Positions 1 through 8,252 of a DNA stretch of 64,000 nucleotides are shown piece by piece. Under the pieces are notes generated by a model. The model was not told the DNA's origin. It saw only the letters and a program-made list of their open reading frames with translations, and made no database searches. Within the stretch, counting starts at the first letter, position 1, and each line of letters opens with the position of its first letter. The position numbers and the translations under genes were made by a program. This DNA is from Desulfonispora thiosulfatigenes DSM 11270 (GTDB taxonomy: Bacteria; Bacillota; Peptococcia; Peptococcales; Desulfonisporaceae): positions 186,001 through 250,000 of the forward strand of contig NZ_FWWT01000022.1 in the NCBI RefSeq assembly GCF_900176035.1, written 5' to 3'.

Positions 1-378
1 GCAATGACTAATTATGCTTTTACTGAAGGTTTAAATATAATTGGTCAATATATTGTAACAATTGGTCTTATGTTTTTTGCTTTTACAACAATATTAGGTT
101 GGAATTATTATGGGGAACGTTGTACAGAATTTTTATTTGGAATAAAAGGAATTTTACCTTATAAATTAATTTTTATAGTATTAGTTGCTTCAGGTGCTTT
201 TTTAGAATTAGAATTAATTTGGACAATTGCAGATATAGTTAATGGGTTAATGGCTATACCTAACTTAATAGCTTTAATTAGTTTAAGTGGTGTAGTTGTA
301 TTTGAAACTAAAAAATACTTCAATGAATTAGAACAATCCAATATGTTAAAAAGTTCTAAGGTAGTAGAAGTTAACTGA
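1..378 (+). CDS. Alanine/glycine:cation symporter family protein, C-terminal part
   Basis: The window opens inside this gene: the frame is open from base 1, and the ATG at position 4 is an internal methionine. The 125 residues seen match the C-terminus of AGCS (AlsT/DagA-type) sodium- or proton-coupled alanine/glycine carriers, with the characteristic GWNYYGERC segment and the stretch ending IADIVNGLMAIPNLIAL, then the last membrane helix and a basic cytoplasmic tail. The protein sits in the membrane and imports small neutral amino acids. A strong terminator follows directly. The substrate cannot be told from this fragment. Confidence 0.85.
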   Translation, partial: AMTNYAFTEGLNIIGQYIVTIGLMFFAFTTILGWNYYGERCTEFLFGIKGILPYKLIFIVLVASGAFLELELIWTIADIVNGLMAIPNLIALISLSGVVVFETKKYFNELEQSNMLKSSKVVEVN

Positions 379-384
379 TTATTT

Positions 385-410
385 AGAGGGAATGTATCCC
401 TCTTTTTTTT
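385..410 (+). terminator. Rho-independent terminator after the symporter gene
   Basis: A 7-bp stem AGAGGGA/TCCCTCT with a five-base loop is followed by eight T. It separates the symporter from scpA. Confidence 0.85.
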
Positions 411-411
411 A

Positions 412-420
412 TGCTATAAT
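412..420 (+). promoter_or_regulatory. Probable extended -10 promoter for scpA
   Basis: TGCTATAAT is a perfect extended -10 element about 40 bases upstream of the scpA start and just after the previous terminator. No good -35 is visible at 17 bases upstream, as is common for extended -10 promoters. Confidence 0.5.
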
Positions 421-463
421 ATATCTTTATACACTACTATAAATGAGTGAGGTCTGGAAAGTT

Positions 464-1183
464 ATGAATAAAGGAAACCATATATTTCTAGAAAAGTTTG
501 AAGGACCTTTAGCTTTATTATTACATTTAATAGAAAGAGAAAAAATTGATATTTATGATATACCCATTGCTGAAGTTACCAAGCAATATCTAAAATATAT
601 TTACGATGCCCAAAGTTTAAATATGGATATTGCAAGTGAGTTTTTAGTTATGGCGTCAAAGCTTTTGGCCATAAAAGCTAAAATGCTGTTACCAAAACCC
701 GAAAAACCCATCATTGAAGAAGACTCAAAAGAAGAATTAGTAGCAAGACTACTTGAATATAAACGGTTTAAGGAATTAGCTGAAAAATTACATGAAAATG
801 AAATGTTGATGAAAAAGGTATATTCCAGAGAATTTGATGAAAATGACTTATTGAAACATATAGAAATAAGTAATCCTGTAGAGAATATCGAAATAATTGA
901 TTTAACCAATGCTTTTAAAGCTATTTTAAAAAATATAAATGAACAAGAACCTATTTTTGAGATAAATCGTGAACAAGTAGTTTTGGAAGATTGTATGGAC
1001 GAAATATTAGATCAATTAAATATCTCTAAAACAGGAATTACCTTTAATATTTTATTCACAACTAAGAAAAGCAAATTACAAATCGTAGTAACATTTTTAG
1101 CTTTATTAGAATTAATAAAATTAAAAAAAGTAAAAGTAGCCCAAAACAATCCATTTAGTACGATAATTGTTTTTAACTCTTAA
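464..1183 (+). CDS. scpA: Segregation and condensation protein A
   Basis: ScpA is the kleisin subunit of the bacterial SMC condensin, bridging SMC heads together with ScpB for chromosome compaction and segregation. The N-terminal kleisin block (FEGPLALLLHLIEREKIDIY, about residues 12-31) is clear, followed by a charged linker and a C-terminal winged-helix region. Length of about 239 residues is normal for the family. I chose ATG 464 because a purine-rich GAGG lies upstream; the in-frame ATG at 443 has no ribosome-binding site. scpB follows after a few bases, the conserved Firmicute arrangement. Confidence 0.93.
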   Translation: MNKGNHIFLEKFEGPLALLLHLIEREKIDIYDIPIAEVTKQYLKYIYDAQSLNMDIASEFLVMASKLLAIKAKMLLPKPEKPIIEEDSKEELVARLLEYKRFKELAEKLHENEMLMKKVYSREFDENDLLKHIEISNPVENIEIIDLTNAFKAILKNINEQEPIFEINREQVVLEDCMDEILDQLNISKTGITFNILFTTKKSKLQIVVTFLALLELIKLKKVKVAQNNPFSTIIVFNS

Positions 1184-1207
1184 AGGTAAGTGAAGTGGAG
1201 GATGTAT

Positions 1208-1735
1208 ATGTTGTTTTTCTCTGAAAAAATTATAGCAGCTATAGAATGTGTCCTATTTGCAAGTAATGAACCTCTTAAAATTGAACAAATATGTGAAATT
1301 GTAAAAATTAAGAAACATGAAGCAATTGCTATACTTGAAGATATGATAGCTCAATATAATCATGAATCTCATGGTTTTTATCTAAGTAAGATTGCAGGGG
1401 GATATCAATTTATAACAAAGCCAGAATATTTTAATTATGTTGAAAAGTTATATAAACCAAAATTAAGCACATTATCTACGCAGGCCCTAGAAACATTATC
1501 TATCATTGCCTATAAACAACCAGTAACAAAGAGTGAAATAGAGATAATTAGGGGCGTAAAGGTTGATAAGACAATCAATACTTTAATGGAAAAAAAATTA
1601 ATTAAAGAAGATGGACGAAAAGATGTAATTGGAAAACCGATATTATATAGTACTACAAAGGATTTTTTAAGGTATTTTGGCCTAGAAACTATCAATCAAT
1701 TACCACCACTTCAAGATAAATCATGTAATGATTAA
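1208..1735 (+). CDS. scpB: Segregation and condensation protein B
   Basis: ScpB is the winged-helix partner of ScpA in the SMC complex. Visible are an N-terminal helix-turn-helix segment and the family-typical core STQALETLSIIAYKQPVTKS (near residues 90-109), followed by the second winged helix ending in YFGL. About 175 residues is a usual length. The TGGAGG just before ATG 1202/1208 argues for the start at 1208 rather than the upstream GTG at 1190. Co-transcribed with scpA; a hairpin terminator follows. Confidence 0.93.
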   Translation: MLFFSEKIIAAIECVLFASNEPLKIEQICEIVKIKKHEAIAILEDMIAQYNHESHGFYLSKIAGGYQFITKPEYFNYVEKLYKPKLSTLSTQALETLSIIAYKQPVTKSEIEIIRGVKVDKTINTLMEKKLIKEDGRKDVIGKPILYSTTKDFLRYFGLETINQLPPLQDKSCND

Positions 1736-1763
1736 AAGGTCGCAGCTATGCGACTTTTTTTTG
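1735..1763 (+). terminator. Rho-independent terminator after scpB
   Basis: GTCGCA/TGCGAC stem with a four-base loop, flanked by A's and followed by eight T. It ends the scpAB unit. Confidence 0.8.
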
Positions 1764-1814
1764 TAGGAATACTTATATCTGTTTTTGACAAAATTAGGTA
1801 TAAGGGGTGGAGCC

Positions 1815-2455
1815 ATGCTTATAGTAATATTCTGTCTATTATTTGTTATGATGTTTATACCAATTAAGGTATATATAAAATTAGATAATCTAGATTCAAA
1901 ATTAATATTATCGGTAACTACTAAAATCTTGTTTTTTTCATTAAATCAAAAATTCTCATCTCCAATTACTAAATTAATTGCGATTGCTGCAAGAAAAAGG
2001 TTAGAAAAAAAGAAATAGAAGAAGCGATGGATGCAAAACGTATTCCCTTTAAAAACTGGAAATTAATTATTGATAGGATTAACAAATACTTACCTATAAT
2101 ATCAAGAATAACTAAAAACTCTCTAAAATTAACCGCAAAAATTTCAAAACCTATGAAATGCGAAAAATTAATTTTACATACACAAGTTGGATTTATAGAC
2201 CCTTTTTATACAAGTATGATTGTAGGTTTTTTATGGAGCACAAAAGGTATATTTGTAAGTGAATTAACAAAGTATATTACATATAAACCCAAGGTTTCTA
2301 GCATAAAGGTTCAACCTTTTTTTAATATAGAAAAACTAAGTTTAAATTATGAAGGTATATTTGTATTTCCTTTAGGTCATATTATTATTGTTACATATCA
2401 ACTAGTACGCTTTTATTTGGTTAATAAAACATTAATAAAGGAGGTCTCAAAATGA
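1815..2455 (+). pseudogene. DUF2953 family protein (YtfI-like), interrupted by a frameshift
   Basis: Two adjacent frames together make one DUF2953 protein of about 213 residues. The first part (1815-2018) has an N-terminal membrane helix (MLIVIFCLLFVMMFIPIKVY) and ends in a lysine-rich stretch. The second part (to 2455) has the rest, with no start signal of its own. The join is the A7 run at 2005-2011: one extra A would give a continuous protein through EKKKEIEEAMDAK. In Bacillus subtilis the DUF2953 gene ytfI precedes ytfJ, exactly as here, so it is very likely a sporulation gene. The start at ATG 1815 has an AAGGGGTGG site. Whether the shift is real, a sequencing indel, or bypassed by slippage cannot be decided from the sequence alone. 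Confidence 0.75.
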
Positions 2456-2898
2456 GTGAAAAGCATCCTATTGAAGCACTTATGACAACAGCAATGGAAA
2501 GTATTAGAGAAATGGTTGATGTAAATACAGTAGTGGGTGAAGCAGTAGAGGCAAAGGATGGAACTGTAATTATACCAGTTTCCAAGGTTGCTTGTGGATT
2601 TGGAGCTGGTGGTGGTGAATTTTCTAATGCCACAGGAGAAGAAGGTTCAAAAGATGCCAAGGATTTACCTTTTGGTGGGGGATCTGGTGGTGGAGTATCT
2701 GTACGACCAGTTGGATTTTTAGTAGTATCACCTGGAGATATAAGATTTTTGTCAGTTGATGGAAATGCAGTTGCAGAAAGATTAATAGATAAAGTTCCAA
2801 TGGTAATAGATAAGATACAAAGTGCTTTTGCACAAAGTACTGAAAATAAAGATAAAAAGGCAAGTCCTACCGTTGATGGTGAATTTGCTGGAAGTTAA
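2452..2898 (+). CDS. ytfJ: Spore protein YtfJ / GerW family
   Basis: YtfJ (GerW) is a forespore protein needed in Bacillus for efficient spore germination. The 148-residue protein shows the family pattern: an N-terminal helical region, GEAVEAKDGTVIIPVSKV, then two glycine-rich stretches (GFGAGGGEF and GGGSGGGVSVRPVGFLVV). It overlaps the end of the DUF2953 gene by four bases, with an AAGGAGGT site upstream, so the two are translationally coupled. A terminator follows. Confidence 0.92.
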   Translation: MSEKHPIEALMTTAMESIREMVDVNTVVGEAVEAKDGTVIIPVSKVACGFGAGGGEFSNATGEEGSKDAKDLPFGGGSGGGVSVRPVGFLVVSPGDIRFLSVDGNAVAERLIDKVPMVIDKIQSAFAQSTENKDKKASPTVDGEFAGS

Positions 2899-2923
2899 GG
2901 CAGGTTATAACCTGTCTTTTTTT
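2899..2923 (+). terminator. Rho-independent terminator after ytfJ
   Basis: A hairpin built on CAGGT/ACCTG, extended by G-T and G-C pairs, is followed by seven T. Confidence 0.8.
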
Positions 2924-2997
2924 ATGTCCAAAGTTAGAAGTTCTAGTTTTCTAAAATTAATCATAGTATATAAAAAAGTTCTTTTTAGGTGATTAAT

Positions 2998-3582
2998 TTG
3001 ATAAATATAATTTGGTTAGGACTTATTGTAATTGGAACATTAGTAGCATGTTTTAACGGACAACCAGAAATTATAACTGATTCAGCTTTAAAGGCTGCAA
3101 ATCTGGGAGTTAAATACTCTTTTGATTTAATTGGTTTAATGACCTTCTGGCTAGGAATTATGAAATTAGGTGAAAAATCTGGATTAATAGATAATTTAGC
3201 TAAGATTTTAAGACCTATTACAAAAATATTATTTCCGAGTATACCTAAAGATCATCCTGCTATGGGTTCAATTTTATTAAACATTAGTGCAAATATCTTA
3301 GGATTAGGAAATGCTGCCACTCCCTTTGGTTTAAAGGCAATGCAAGAGTTACAAAGTCTTAATAATAACTCTGATAGAGCTAGTGATGCTATGATTACAT
3401 TTTTAGCAGTTAACACTTCCTGCATTGTAATTATACCAGCTACAATTATAGGTGTTAGATTAGCTGCAGGATCGGCAAATCCAACTGAAATTGTAGGAAC
3501 AACAATCATTGCAACCTCCGTTGGAATGACTGTGTCATTAACTATGGACAAAATTCTACGATATTTTACGAGAAAGGATTGA
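2998..3582 (+). CDS. spmA: Spore maturation protein A
   Basis: SpmA is a multi-pass membrane protein needed for spore core dehydration. It resembles nucleoside-recognition (gate) domain proteins. Hydrophobic helices are spread over the 195 residues, with the family motif FWLGIMKLGEKSGLID near residues 46-61 and NILGLGNAATPFGLKAMQEL around 97-116. I prefer the TTG at 2998, which gives MINIIWLGLIVIG, aligning with the known SpmA N-terminus and placing AGGTG at proper spacing. The GTG at 2989 overlaps that site. spmB follows after four bases. Confidence 0.92.
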   Translation: MINIIWLGLIVIGTLVACFNGQPEIITDSALKAANLGVKYSFDLIGLMTFWLGIMKLGEKSGLIDNLAKILRPITKILFPSIPKDHPAMGSILLNISANILGLGNAATPFGLKAMQELQSLNNNSDRASDAMITFLAVNTSCIVIIPATIIGVRLAAGSANPTEIVGTTIIATSVGMTVSLTMDKILRYFTRKD

Positions 3583-3586
3583 AAAT

Positions 3587-4120
3587 ATGGTAGAAATATT
3601 TATTAATGAAGTCTCAAAATGGATGATTCCAATTATAATCACATTTATCCCTGTTTATGCATATGTAAAAGGCATTAAGGTGTATGAGGTGTTTATAGAA
3701 GGAGCAGAAGATGGATTTAAAATTGCAATTAAGTTAATACCTTATTTAGTTGCAATGTTAGTTGCCGTTGGGATATTTAGAAACTCAGGAGCTATGGAAA
3801 TGTTTGTAGAAATATTGAAACCTGTTACAAGTATTTTCAATATTCCTGGTGAAATACTGCCACTTGCTTTAATGAGGCCTTTTTCGGGTGGTGCATCTTT
3901 AGGAATTGCTACAGAATTAATTAACACATATGGTGCTGATTCAATAATTGGACGGATAGCTTCAACAATGCAAGGTAGCTCAGACACGACATTTTTTGTG
4001 TTAGCTGTTTATTTTGGTTCTGTAGGAATAAAAAAATATCGCCATGCTCCTTGGGTAGGGTTAACAGCTGATTTGACAACATTCCTAGTATCGGTTTATA
4101 TTGTAAATAAAGTTTTTTAA
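3587..4120 (+). CDS. spmB: Spore maturation protein B
   Basis: SpmB is the membrane partner of SpmA. The 177-residue protein has the gate-domain pattern with FRNSGAMEMFVEILKPVT and the highly conserved ALMRPFSGGASLG followed by GSSDTTFFVLAVYFGSVGIKK. Start ATG 3587 comes four bases after spmA, so the two form one transcript. Both act in late spore maturation; the exact transported or sensed molecule is not known. Confidence 0.93.
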   Translation: MVEIFINEVSKWMIPIIITFIPVYAYVKGIKVYEVFIEGAEDGFKIAIKLIPYLVAMLVAVGIFRNSGAMEMFVEILKPVTSIFNIPGEILPLALMRPFSGGASLGIATELINTYGADSIIGRIASTMQGSSDTTFFVLAVYFGSVGIKKYRHAPWVGLTADLTTFLVSVYIVNKVF

Positions 4121-4159
4121 TTTAGTAAAGAAAAAACTCTATAAACGAGGGGGAGACAA

Positions 4160-4879
4160 TTGGAAAGGTTACAAAAAGTTTTAGCTGATAGAGGAATAGC
4201 ATCTAGAAGAAAGTGTGAAGAATATATTAAAGGCGGGTTAGTAAAGGTAAATGGAGAAGTAATTACAAAACTAGGAACAAAGGTTGATCCAGATAAAGAT
4301 ATAATATTATTTAATAATAATACTATCAGTAAAACTAACAATAAAATATATATTATGCTAAATAAACCAGAAGGGTATGTTACCACAGTAAAAGATGAAC
4401 AAAACAGACCCACTGTTTTGGATCTTACGAAGGATATTAAAGATCGCATTTTTCCTATAGGACGTCTAGATTATGAAACAGAAGGTTTGTTACTTTTAAC
4501 TAATGATGGCAAACTAGCCTATAAATTAACTCATCCTAAGCATAAGGTATATAAAGTATACGAAGTCTTAGTTAAAGGTATACCTCAAAATTCTGACTTA
4601 GACAAATTAAGAACTGGAATAATACTACAAGATGGTATTACGGCTCCTGCAATGATAAAAACTATTAAAACTAATGATAATAAAGCTTTACTAGAAATTA
4701 AAATTAGAGAAGGAAAAAATAGGCAGGTTAGAAGAATGTTTTCAGCAATAAATCATCCAGTTTTACACTTAAAAAGAATAAAGCAAGGAAATTTATTGCT
4801 AGGGAATTTGCAAAAAGGAAAGTATAGACATTTGAAAGAACAAGAAATCAATGATTTAAAAAGTATAGATCAATATTAA
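4160..4879 (+). CDS. rluB: 23S rRNA pseudouridine synthase, RsuA/RluB family
   Basis: The enzyme converts uridine to pseudouridine in rRNA. An N-terminal S4 RNA-binding domain (residues 1-60, MERLQKVLADRGIASRRKCE) is followed by the catalytic domain with GRLDYETEGLLLLTNDG, whose Asp104 is the expected catalytic residue, and by EGKNRQVRRMF near the C-terminus. 239 residues fits RluB of Firmicutes. The start is TTG 4160 after a GAGGGGGAG site. It sits downstream of scpAB-spmAB, as in many Clostridia. RsuA-type specificity for 16S rRNA cannot be fully excluded. Confidence 0.9.
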   Translation: MERLQKVLADRGIASRRKCEEYIKGGLVKVNGEVITKLGTKVDPDKDIILFNNNTISKTNNKIYIMLNKPEGYVTTVKDEQNRPTVLDLTKDIKDRIFPIGRLDYETEGLLLLTNDGKLAYKLTHPKHKVYKVYEVLVKGIPQNSDLDKLRTGIILQDGITAPAMIKTIKTNDNKALLEIKIREGKNRQVRRMFSAINHPVLHLKRIKQGNLLLGNLQKGKYRHLKEQEINDLKSIDQY

Positions 4880-4914
4880 AAAACTACTAATAGTATTTTT
4901 AGTAGTTTTTTTAT
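4879..4914 (+). terminator. Rho-independent terminator after rluB
   Basis: An 11-bp perfect stem AAAAACTACTA/TAGTAGTTTTT overlaps the stop codon and ends in a T tract. Confidence 0.85.
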
Positions 4915-4960
4915 GTCGAAAAAACAAATATATAGACAAAATTTCAAATATGTAATAAAG

Positions 4961-4976
4961 TGTGATTTATATCATA
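4961..4976 (+). promoter_or_regulatory. Putative Crp/Fnr-family operator upstream of the lactate permease
   Basis: TGTGATTTATATCATA is a near-perfect palindrome of the TGTGA-N6-TCACA / TTGAT-N4-ATCAA type. Its centre at 4968.5 lies about 42 bases before a plausible start point near 5011, set by TATTAA at 5000-5005. This is the geometry of class II activation. The regulator gene is not in this window. A chance AT-rich match is possible. Confidence 0.4.
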
Positions 4977-5123
4977 AAAAATAATCAGAATATTTTCACT
5001 ATTAATAAGTTATTTTTATGGTATGAATAAATGATAATGATAAATACTAAAGGGAGGTGCAGAAAGTAGTTTATTAATACATATAAATTATAGGTTCAAA
5101 ATATTATTATTTGGAGGGATAAC

Positions 5124-6785
5124 ATGTTTGCTTTTATGGCCTTTTTACCTATTTTGGTTACCATTATATTAATGGTAGGTTTTAACTGGGCAGCAAAAAA
5201 AGCATTACCTTTAGCTTGGCTTTTAGCTGCTATAATTGCTTTAACAATGTGGAAAATGAATCTTATAAGTGTACTAGGTTATTCAATTTTTGGTCTTTTT
5301 AAAGCACTAGACGTCTTGATTATTATTTTTGGTGCAATTTTAATATTAAATACTTTAAAACAATCAGGAGCAATGGCAACGATTAATAATGGATTTAATG
5401 GAATCACTAAAGACCGCCGTATTCAGGCTGTTATTATTGGTTGGATGTTTGGTGCATTCATTGAAGGAGCTGCTGGTTTTGGTACACCTGCAGCATTAGC
5501 AGGTCCATTATTAGTAGGACTTGGATTTCCTCCTTTAGCAGCTGCTATGGTAGCTTTAATATTTAATAGTACCCCTGTAACTTTTGGTGCAGTTGGAACA
5601 CCAGTATATGGCTCTATGGGTACTATTGGAGCAACTTTAGAAGGTATGGGAGCGAGTCCAGAAACATTTAAAATGGTTTTATCTATGTGGTCTGCAATTC
5701 CTCATGGTATTGTTGGTACCTTTATTCCACTTTTAGGTTTATGTTTGTTAACGAAGTTTTTTGGTAAAGAACGTTCTATTAAACCTGCTTTAGAAGCAGC
5801 ACCTTTTGCAATCTTTGCAGGACTAGCTTTTGTAATTCCATATATAATAACGGCTGCTTTATTAGGACCAGAATTTCCTTCTTTAGTAGGTGCAATAATT
5901 GGACTACCTATAGTTTTATTTGCAGCTCAAAGTGGTTTTTTAGTTCCTAAAAAAACTTGGGACTTCCCAGACAAATCAGAGTGGGAAGAGGATTGGAAGT
6001 CGGTTATTGACACAGGTGATATTGGTGAATCAAAAATGTCATTGTTCAAAGCTTGGATTCCATATGTGTTAATTGCTTTAATACTAGTAATTACACGAAT
6101 ACCAGCATTAGGACTAAAAGCATTATTAAATAGTGATGCTTTAGCTATCCAAATACCAAATATTTTAGGTATACAAGATCTAACATATGTTTTAAAATGG
6201 GCTTACCTGCCTGGAACTATTCCGTTTATTTTAGTGGCATTAATTACTCATTTTGTTCATGGTATGAATAAAGAACAAGTTAAAAATGCATGGATTAATA
6301 CATTTAAGCAAATAACAGGTGCAGCAATTGCTTTATTTGCTGGCGTTGCGTTAGTACAATTAATGTTAAATTCAGGAGTCAATGAAGGAAGTTTACCAAG
6401 TATGATGACTGCAATGGCTGAAGCAGCTGCTTCTATTGCTGGACAGGCATTTCCATTTTTCTCTCCATTTATTGGAGTACTCGGCGCATTTATGTCTGGT
6501 TCTAATACAGTTTCTAATATTTTGTTTTCATCATTCCAATTTGAGACTGCAACTATTTTAGGTATGCCTCAAGTGTTATTAGTAGCTTTACAAAATATTG
6601 GTGGAGCAGTAGGTAATATGATTTGTGTAAATAATATAGTAGCTGTATGTGCTACAGTAGGTACAATTGGAGCAGAGGGTAAATTAATTAGACGAAATGC
6701 TATACCTTGCTTTATTTATGGGATAGCAGTGGCAACTTTTGTTGCGATCTTAATTTATTCAGGCTATAATCCAATGCCATTATAG
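5124..6785 (+). CDS. lctP: L-lactate / glycolate permease, LctP family
   Basis: LctP carriers import L- or D-lactate and glycolate with protons. The 553-residue protein is a multi-pass membrane protein with the family hallmarks [20 protein letters not shown] (around residues 110-129), [17 protein letters not shown], and [15 protein letters not shown]-like text near 446-460. Start ATG 5124 has a GGAGGG site. The following glcD and glcF genes encode the oxidase, so this is a lactate (or glycolate) uptake-and-oxidation unit. The long AT-rich leader holds a Crp/Fnr-like palindrome. Confidence 0.95.
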   Translation: MFAFMAFLPILVTIILMVGFNWAAKKALPLAWLLAAIIALTMWKMNLISVLGYSIFGLFKALDVLIIIFGAILILNTLKQSGAMATINNGFNGITKDRRIQAVIIGWMFGAFIEGAAGFGTPAALAGPLLVGLGFPPLAAAMVALIFNSTPVTFGAVGTPVYGSMGTIGATLEGMGASPETFKMVLSMWSAIPHGIVGTFIPLLGLCLLTKFFGKERSIKPALEAAPFAIFAGLAFVIPYIITAALLGPEFPSLVGAIIGLPIVLFAAQSGFLVPKKTWDFPDKSEWEEDWKSVIDTGDIGESKMSLFKAWIPYVLIALILVITRIPALGLKALLNSDALAIQIPNILGIQDLTYVLKWAYLPGTIPFILVALITHFVHGMNKEQVKNAWINTFKQITGAAIALFAGVALVQLMLNSGVNEGSLPSMMTAMAEAAASIAGQAFPFFSPFIGVLGAFMSGSNTVSNILFSSFQFETATILGMPQVLLVALQNIGGAVGNMICVNNIVAVCATVGTIGAEGKLIRRNAIPCFIYGIAVATFVAILIYSGYNPMPL

Positions 6786-6788
6786 AGC

Positions 6789-6825
6789 TATAAATATAGA
6801 GGAGTCTTTCTCCTCTATATTTATA
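6789..6825 (+). repeat. Perfect 16-bp inverted repeat between lctP and glcD
   Basis: Arms at 6789-6804 and 6810-6825 pair without mismatch around a five-base loop (TCTTT). No proper T tract follows on the plus strand, so it is more likely an mRNA-stability, processing or partial-attenuation hairpin than a full terminator. It would allow different levels of permease and oxidase. Confidence 0.8.
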
Positions 6826-6860
6826 TTAAAAATAGATTTTAAAAGCCTAGGGGGTTTAGT

Positions 6861-8240
6861 ATGATTACTAAAGAAATTTTAAATAAATTAGTAAAAATTT
6901 TGGGTAAAAACAGTGTATTAACTTCGGATGTAGATTTAGTTTCTTATTCTTATGATGCAACTGCTGATATGCCAATTCAAAAACCCGATGTTGTTGTTAT
7001 TCCTGATAGTAAAGAACAAATAATAGAAATAGTAAAGTTAGCTGATCAGAATAATATACCTATCTATACAAGGGGATCAGGGACAAATCTTTGTGGTGAT
7101 ACAATTCCAGTAAAAGGTGGTATTGTTTTATCAACTTTAAAGCTTAATAAAATAGTAAAAATTGATGCAGAGAATTTAACTGCTACAGTAGAGCCAGGGT
7201 TAGTTATACAAAGGTTAAATGAAGCCATCGAACCATATGGTTTAATCTATCCGCCAGATCCTGGGACTGTTAATACAGCTACAATGGGCGGATCAGTAAG
7301 TGAGTGTTCCGGTGGTCTTAGAGGACTTAAATATGGAGTAACTAAGGACTATATAATGGGCTTAGAAATAGTAATGCCTAATGGGGATTTAATAAAAACG
7401 GGTGGACAGACAGTTAAAAATGTTACGGGATATGATTTAACTAAACTATTTACAGGAGCTGAAGGAACATTAGGAATTATCACTAAAATAATAGTTAAAC
7501 TAATACCAGCACCTGAATTTAGAAGAGGAATGTTAGCTGTATTTGATGATATTGATAAAGCCGGAGATACTATTGCAGATATTATAAAAAATAAAGTTAT
7601 TCCTGCTACAATGGAAATAATGGATAATGTAACTATTAGAACGGTAGAAAATTACTCAAAAGTAGGTTTACCTGTTGATGCTGAGGCAGTTTTACTTTTA
7701 GAAGTAGATGGTATTAAAGAGGTAGTTTTAAAAGAGGCTGAAATTGTAGAGACAATTTGTAAGAAAAATGGAGCTATTGATTTTACTATAGCAAAAACTG
7801 ATGAAGAACGTGAAAAAGTTTGGGCGGCAAGACGTGCTGCTTTACCAGCTCTAGCTCAAGTAAAGCCAACAACTGTTTTAGAAGATGCAACAGTTCCAAG
7901 AAGTGAAATTCCTAAAATGTTAAAAGCACTAAAAGAAATAGCTAAGAAATATGATTTGCAAATTGGTACTTTTGGACATGCAGGAGATGGTAATTTGCAT
8001 CCAACAATTTTAACTGACGCATCTGATAAAGAAGAAATGAAAAGAGTTCATCTGGCTGTAGATGAAATTTTCAAAGTTGCTATTAGTTTAGGTGGAACCT
8101 TAAGTGGTGAACATGGAATTGGTCTTGCAAAGGCTAAATATATGGAATGGGAGTATGGTAAAGAGGGTGTAGAAGTAATGCGCAAAATAAAAAAGGCATT
8201 AGACCCTAACGGCATTCTTAACCCAGGAAAATTTGTATAG
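6861..8240 (+). CDS. glcD: FAD-linked oxidase, GlcD / D-lactate dehydrogenase subunit
   Basis: A flavoprotein that oxidises 2-hydroxy acids (glycolate or D-lactate) to the 2-oxo acid. The N-terminal FAD-binding PCMH domain shows YTRGSGTNLCGDTIPVKGGI (about residues 72-91) and PGTVNTATMGGSVSECSGGL. The C-terminal FAD-oxidase domain has FGHAGDGNLHPTIL and GGTLSGEHGIGLAKAKY. 459 residues is normal. Its Fe-S partner gene starts 12 bases later. Lactate is favoured over glycolate because of the adjacent permease, but LctP also carries glycolate. Electron-transfer flavoprotein genes, found next to electron-confurcating lactate dehydrogenases, are absent here. Confidence 0.92.
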   Translation: MITKEILNKLVKILGKNSVLTSDVDLVSYSYDATADMPIQKPDVVVIPDSKEQIIEIVKLADQNNIPIYTRGSGTNLCGDTIPVKGGIVLSTLKLNKIVKIDAENLTATVEPGLVIQRLNEAIEPYGLIYPPDPGTVNTATMGGSVSECSGGLRGLKYGVTKDYIMGLEIVMPNGDLIKTGGQTVKNVTGYDLTKLFTGAEGTLGIITKIIVKLIPAPEFRRGMLAVFDDIDKAGDTIADIIKNKVIPATMEIMDNVTIRTVENYSKVGLPVDAEAVLLLEVDGIKEVVLKEAEIVETICKKNGAIDFTIAKTDEEREKVWAARRAALPALAQVKPTTVLEDATVPRSEIPKMLKALKEIAKKYDLQIGTFGHAGDGNLHPTILTDASDKEEMKRVHLAVDEIFKVAISLGGTLSGEHGIGLAKAKYMEWEYGKEGVEVMRKIKKALDPNGILNPGKFV

Positions 8241-8252
8241 GGGGAAATAAAA

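Noticed and set aside
1767-1796. Sigma-G-like GAATA-N17-CAAAATT before the DUF2953 gene
   Set aside because: The start point would fall at the ribosome-binding site of ATG 1815, leaving no leader; the -10 match is only partial.
5032-5046. Fur-box-like TGATAATGATAAATA before lctP
   Set aside because: Only the left half fits the 7-1-7 Fur box; the right half matches 4 of 7. The AT-rich background makes this unconvincing.
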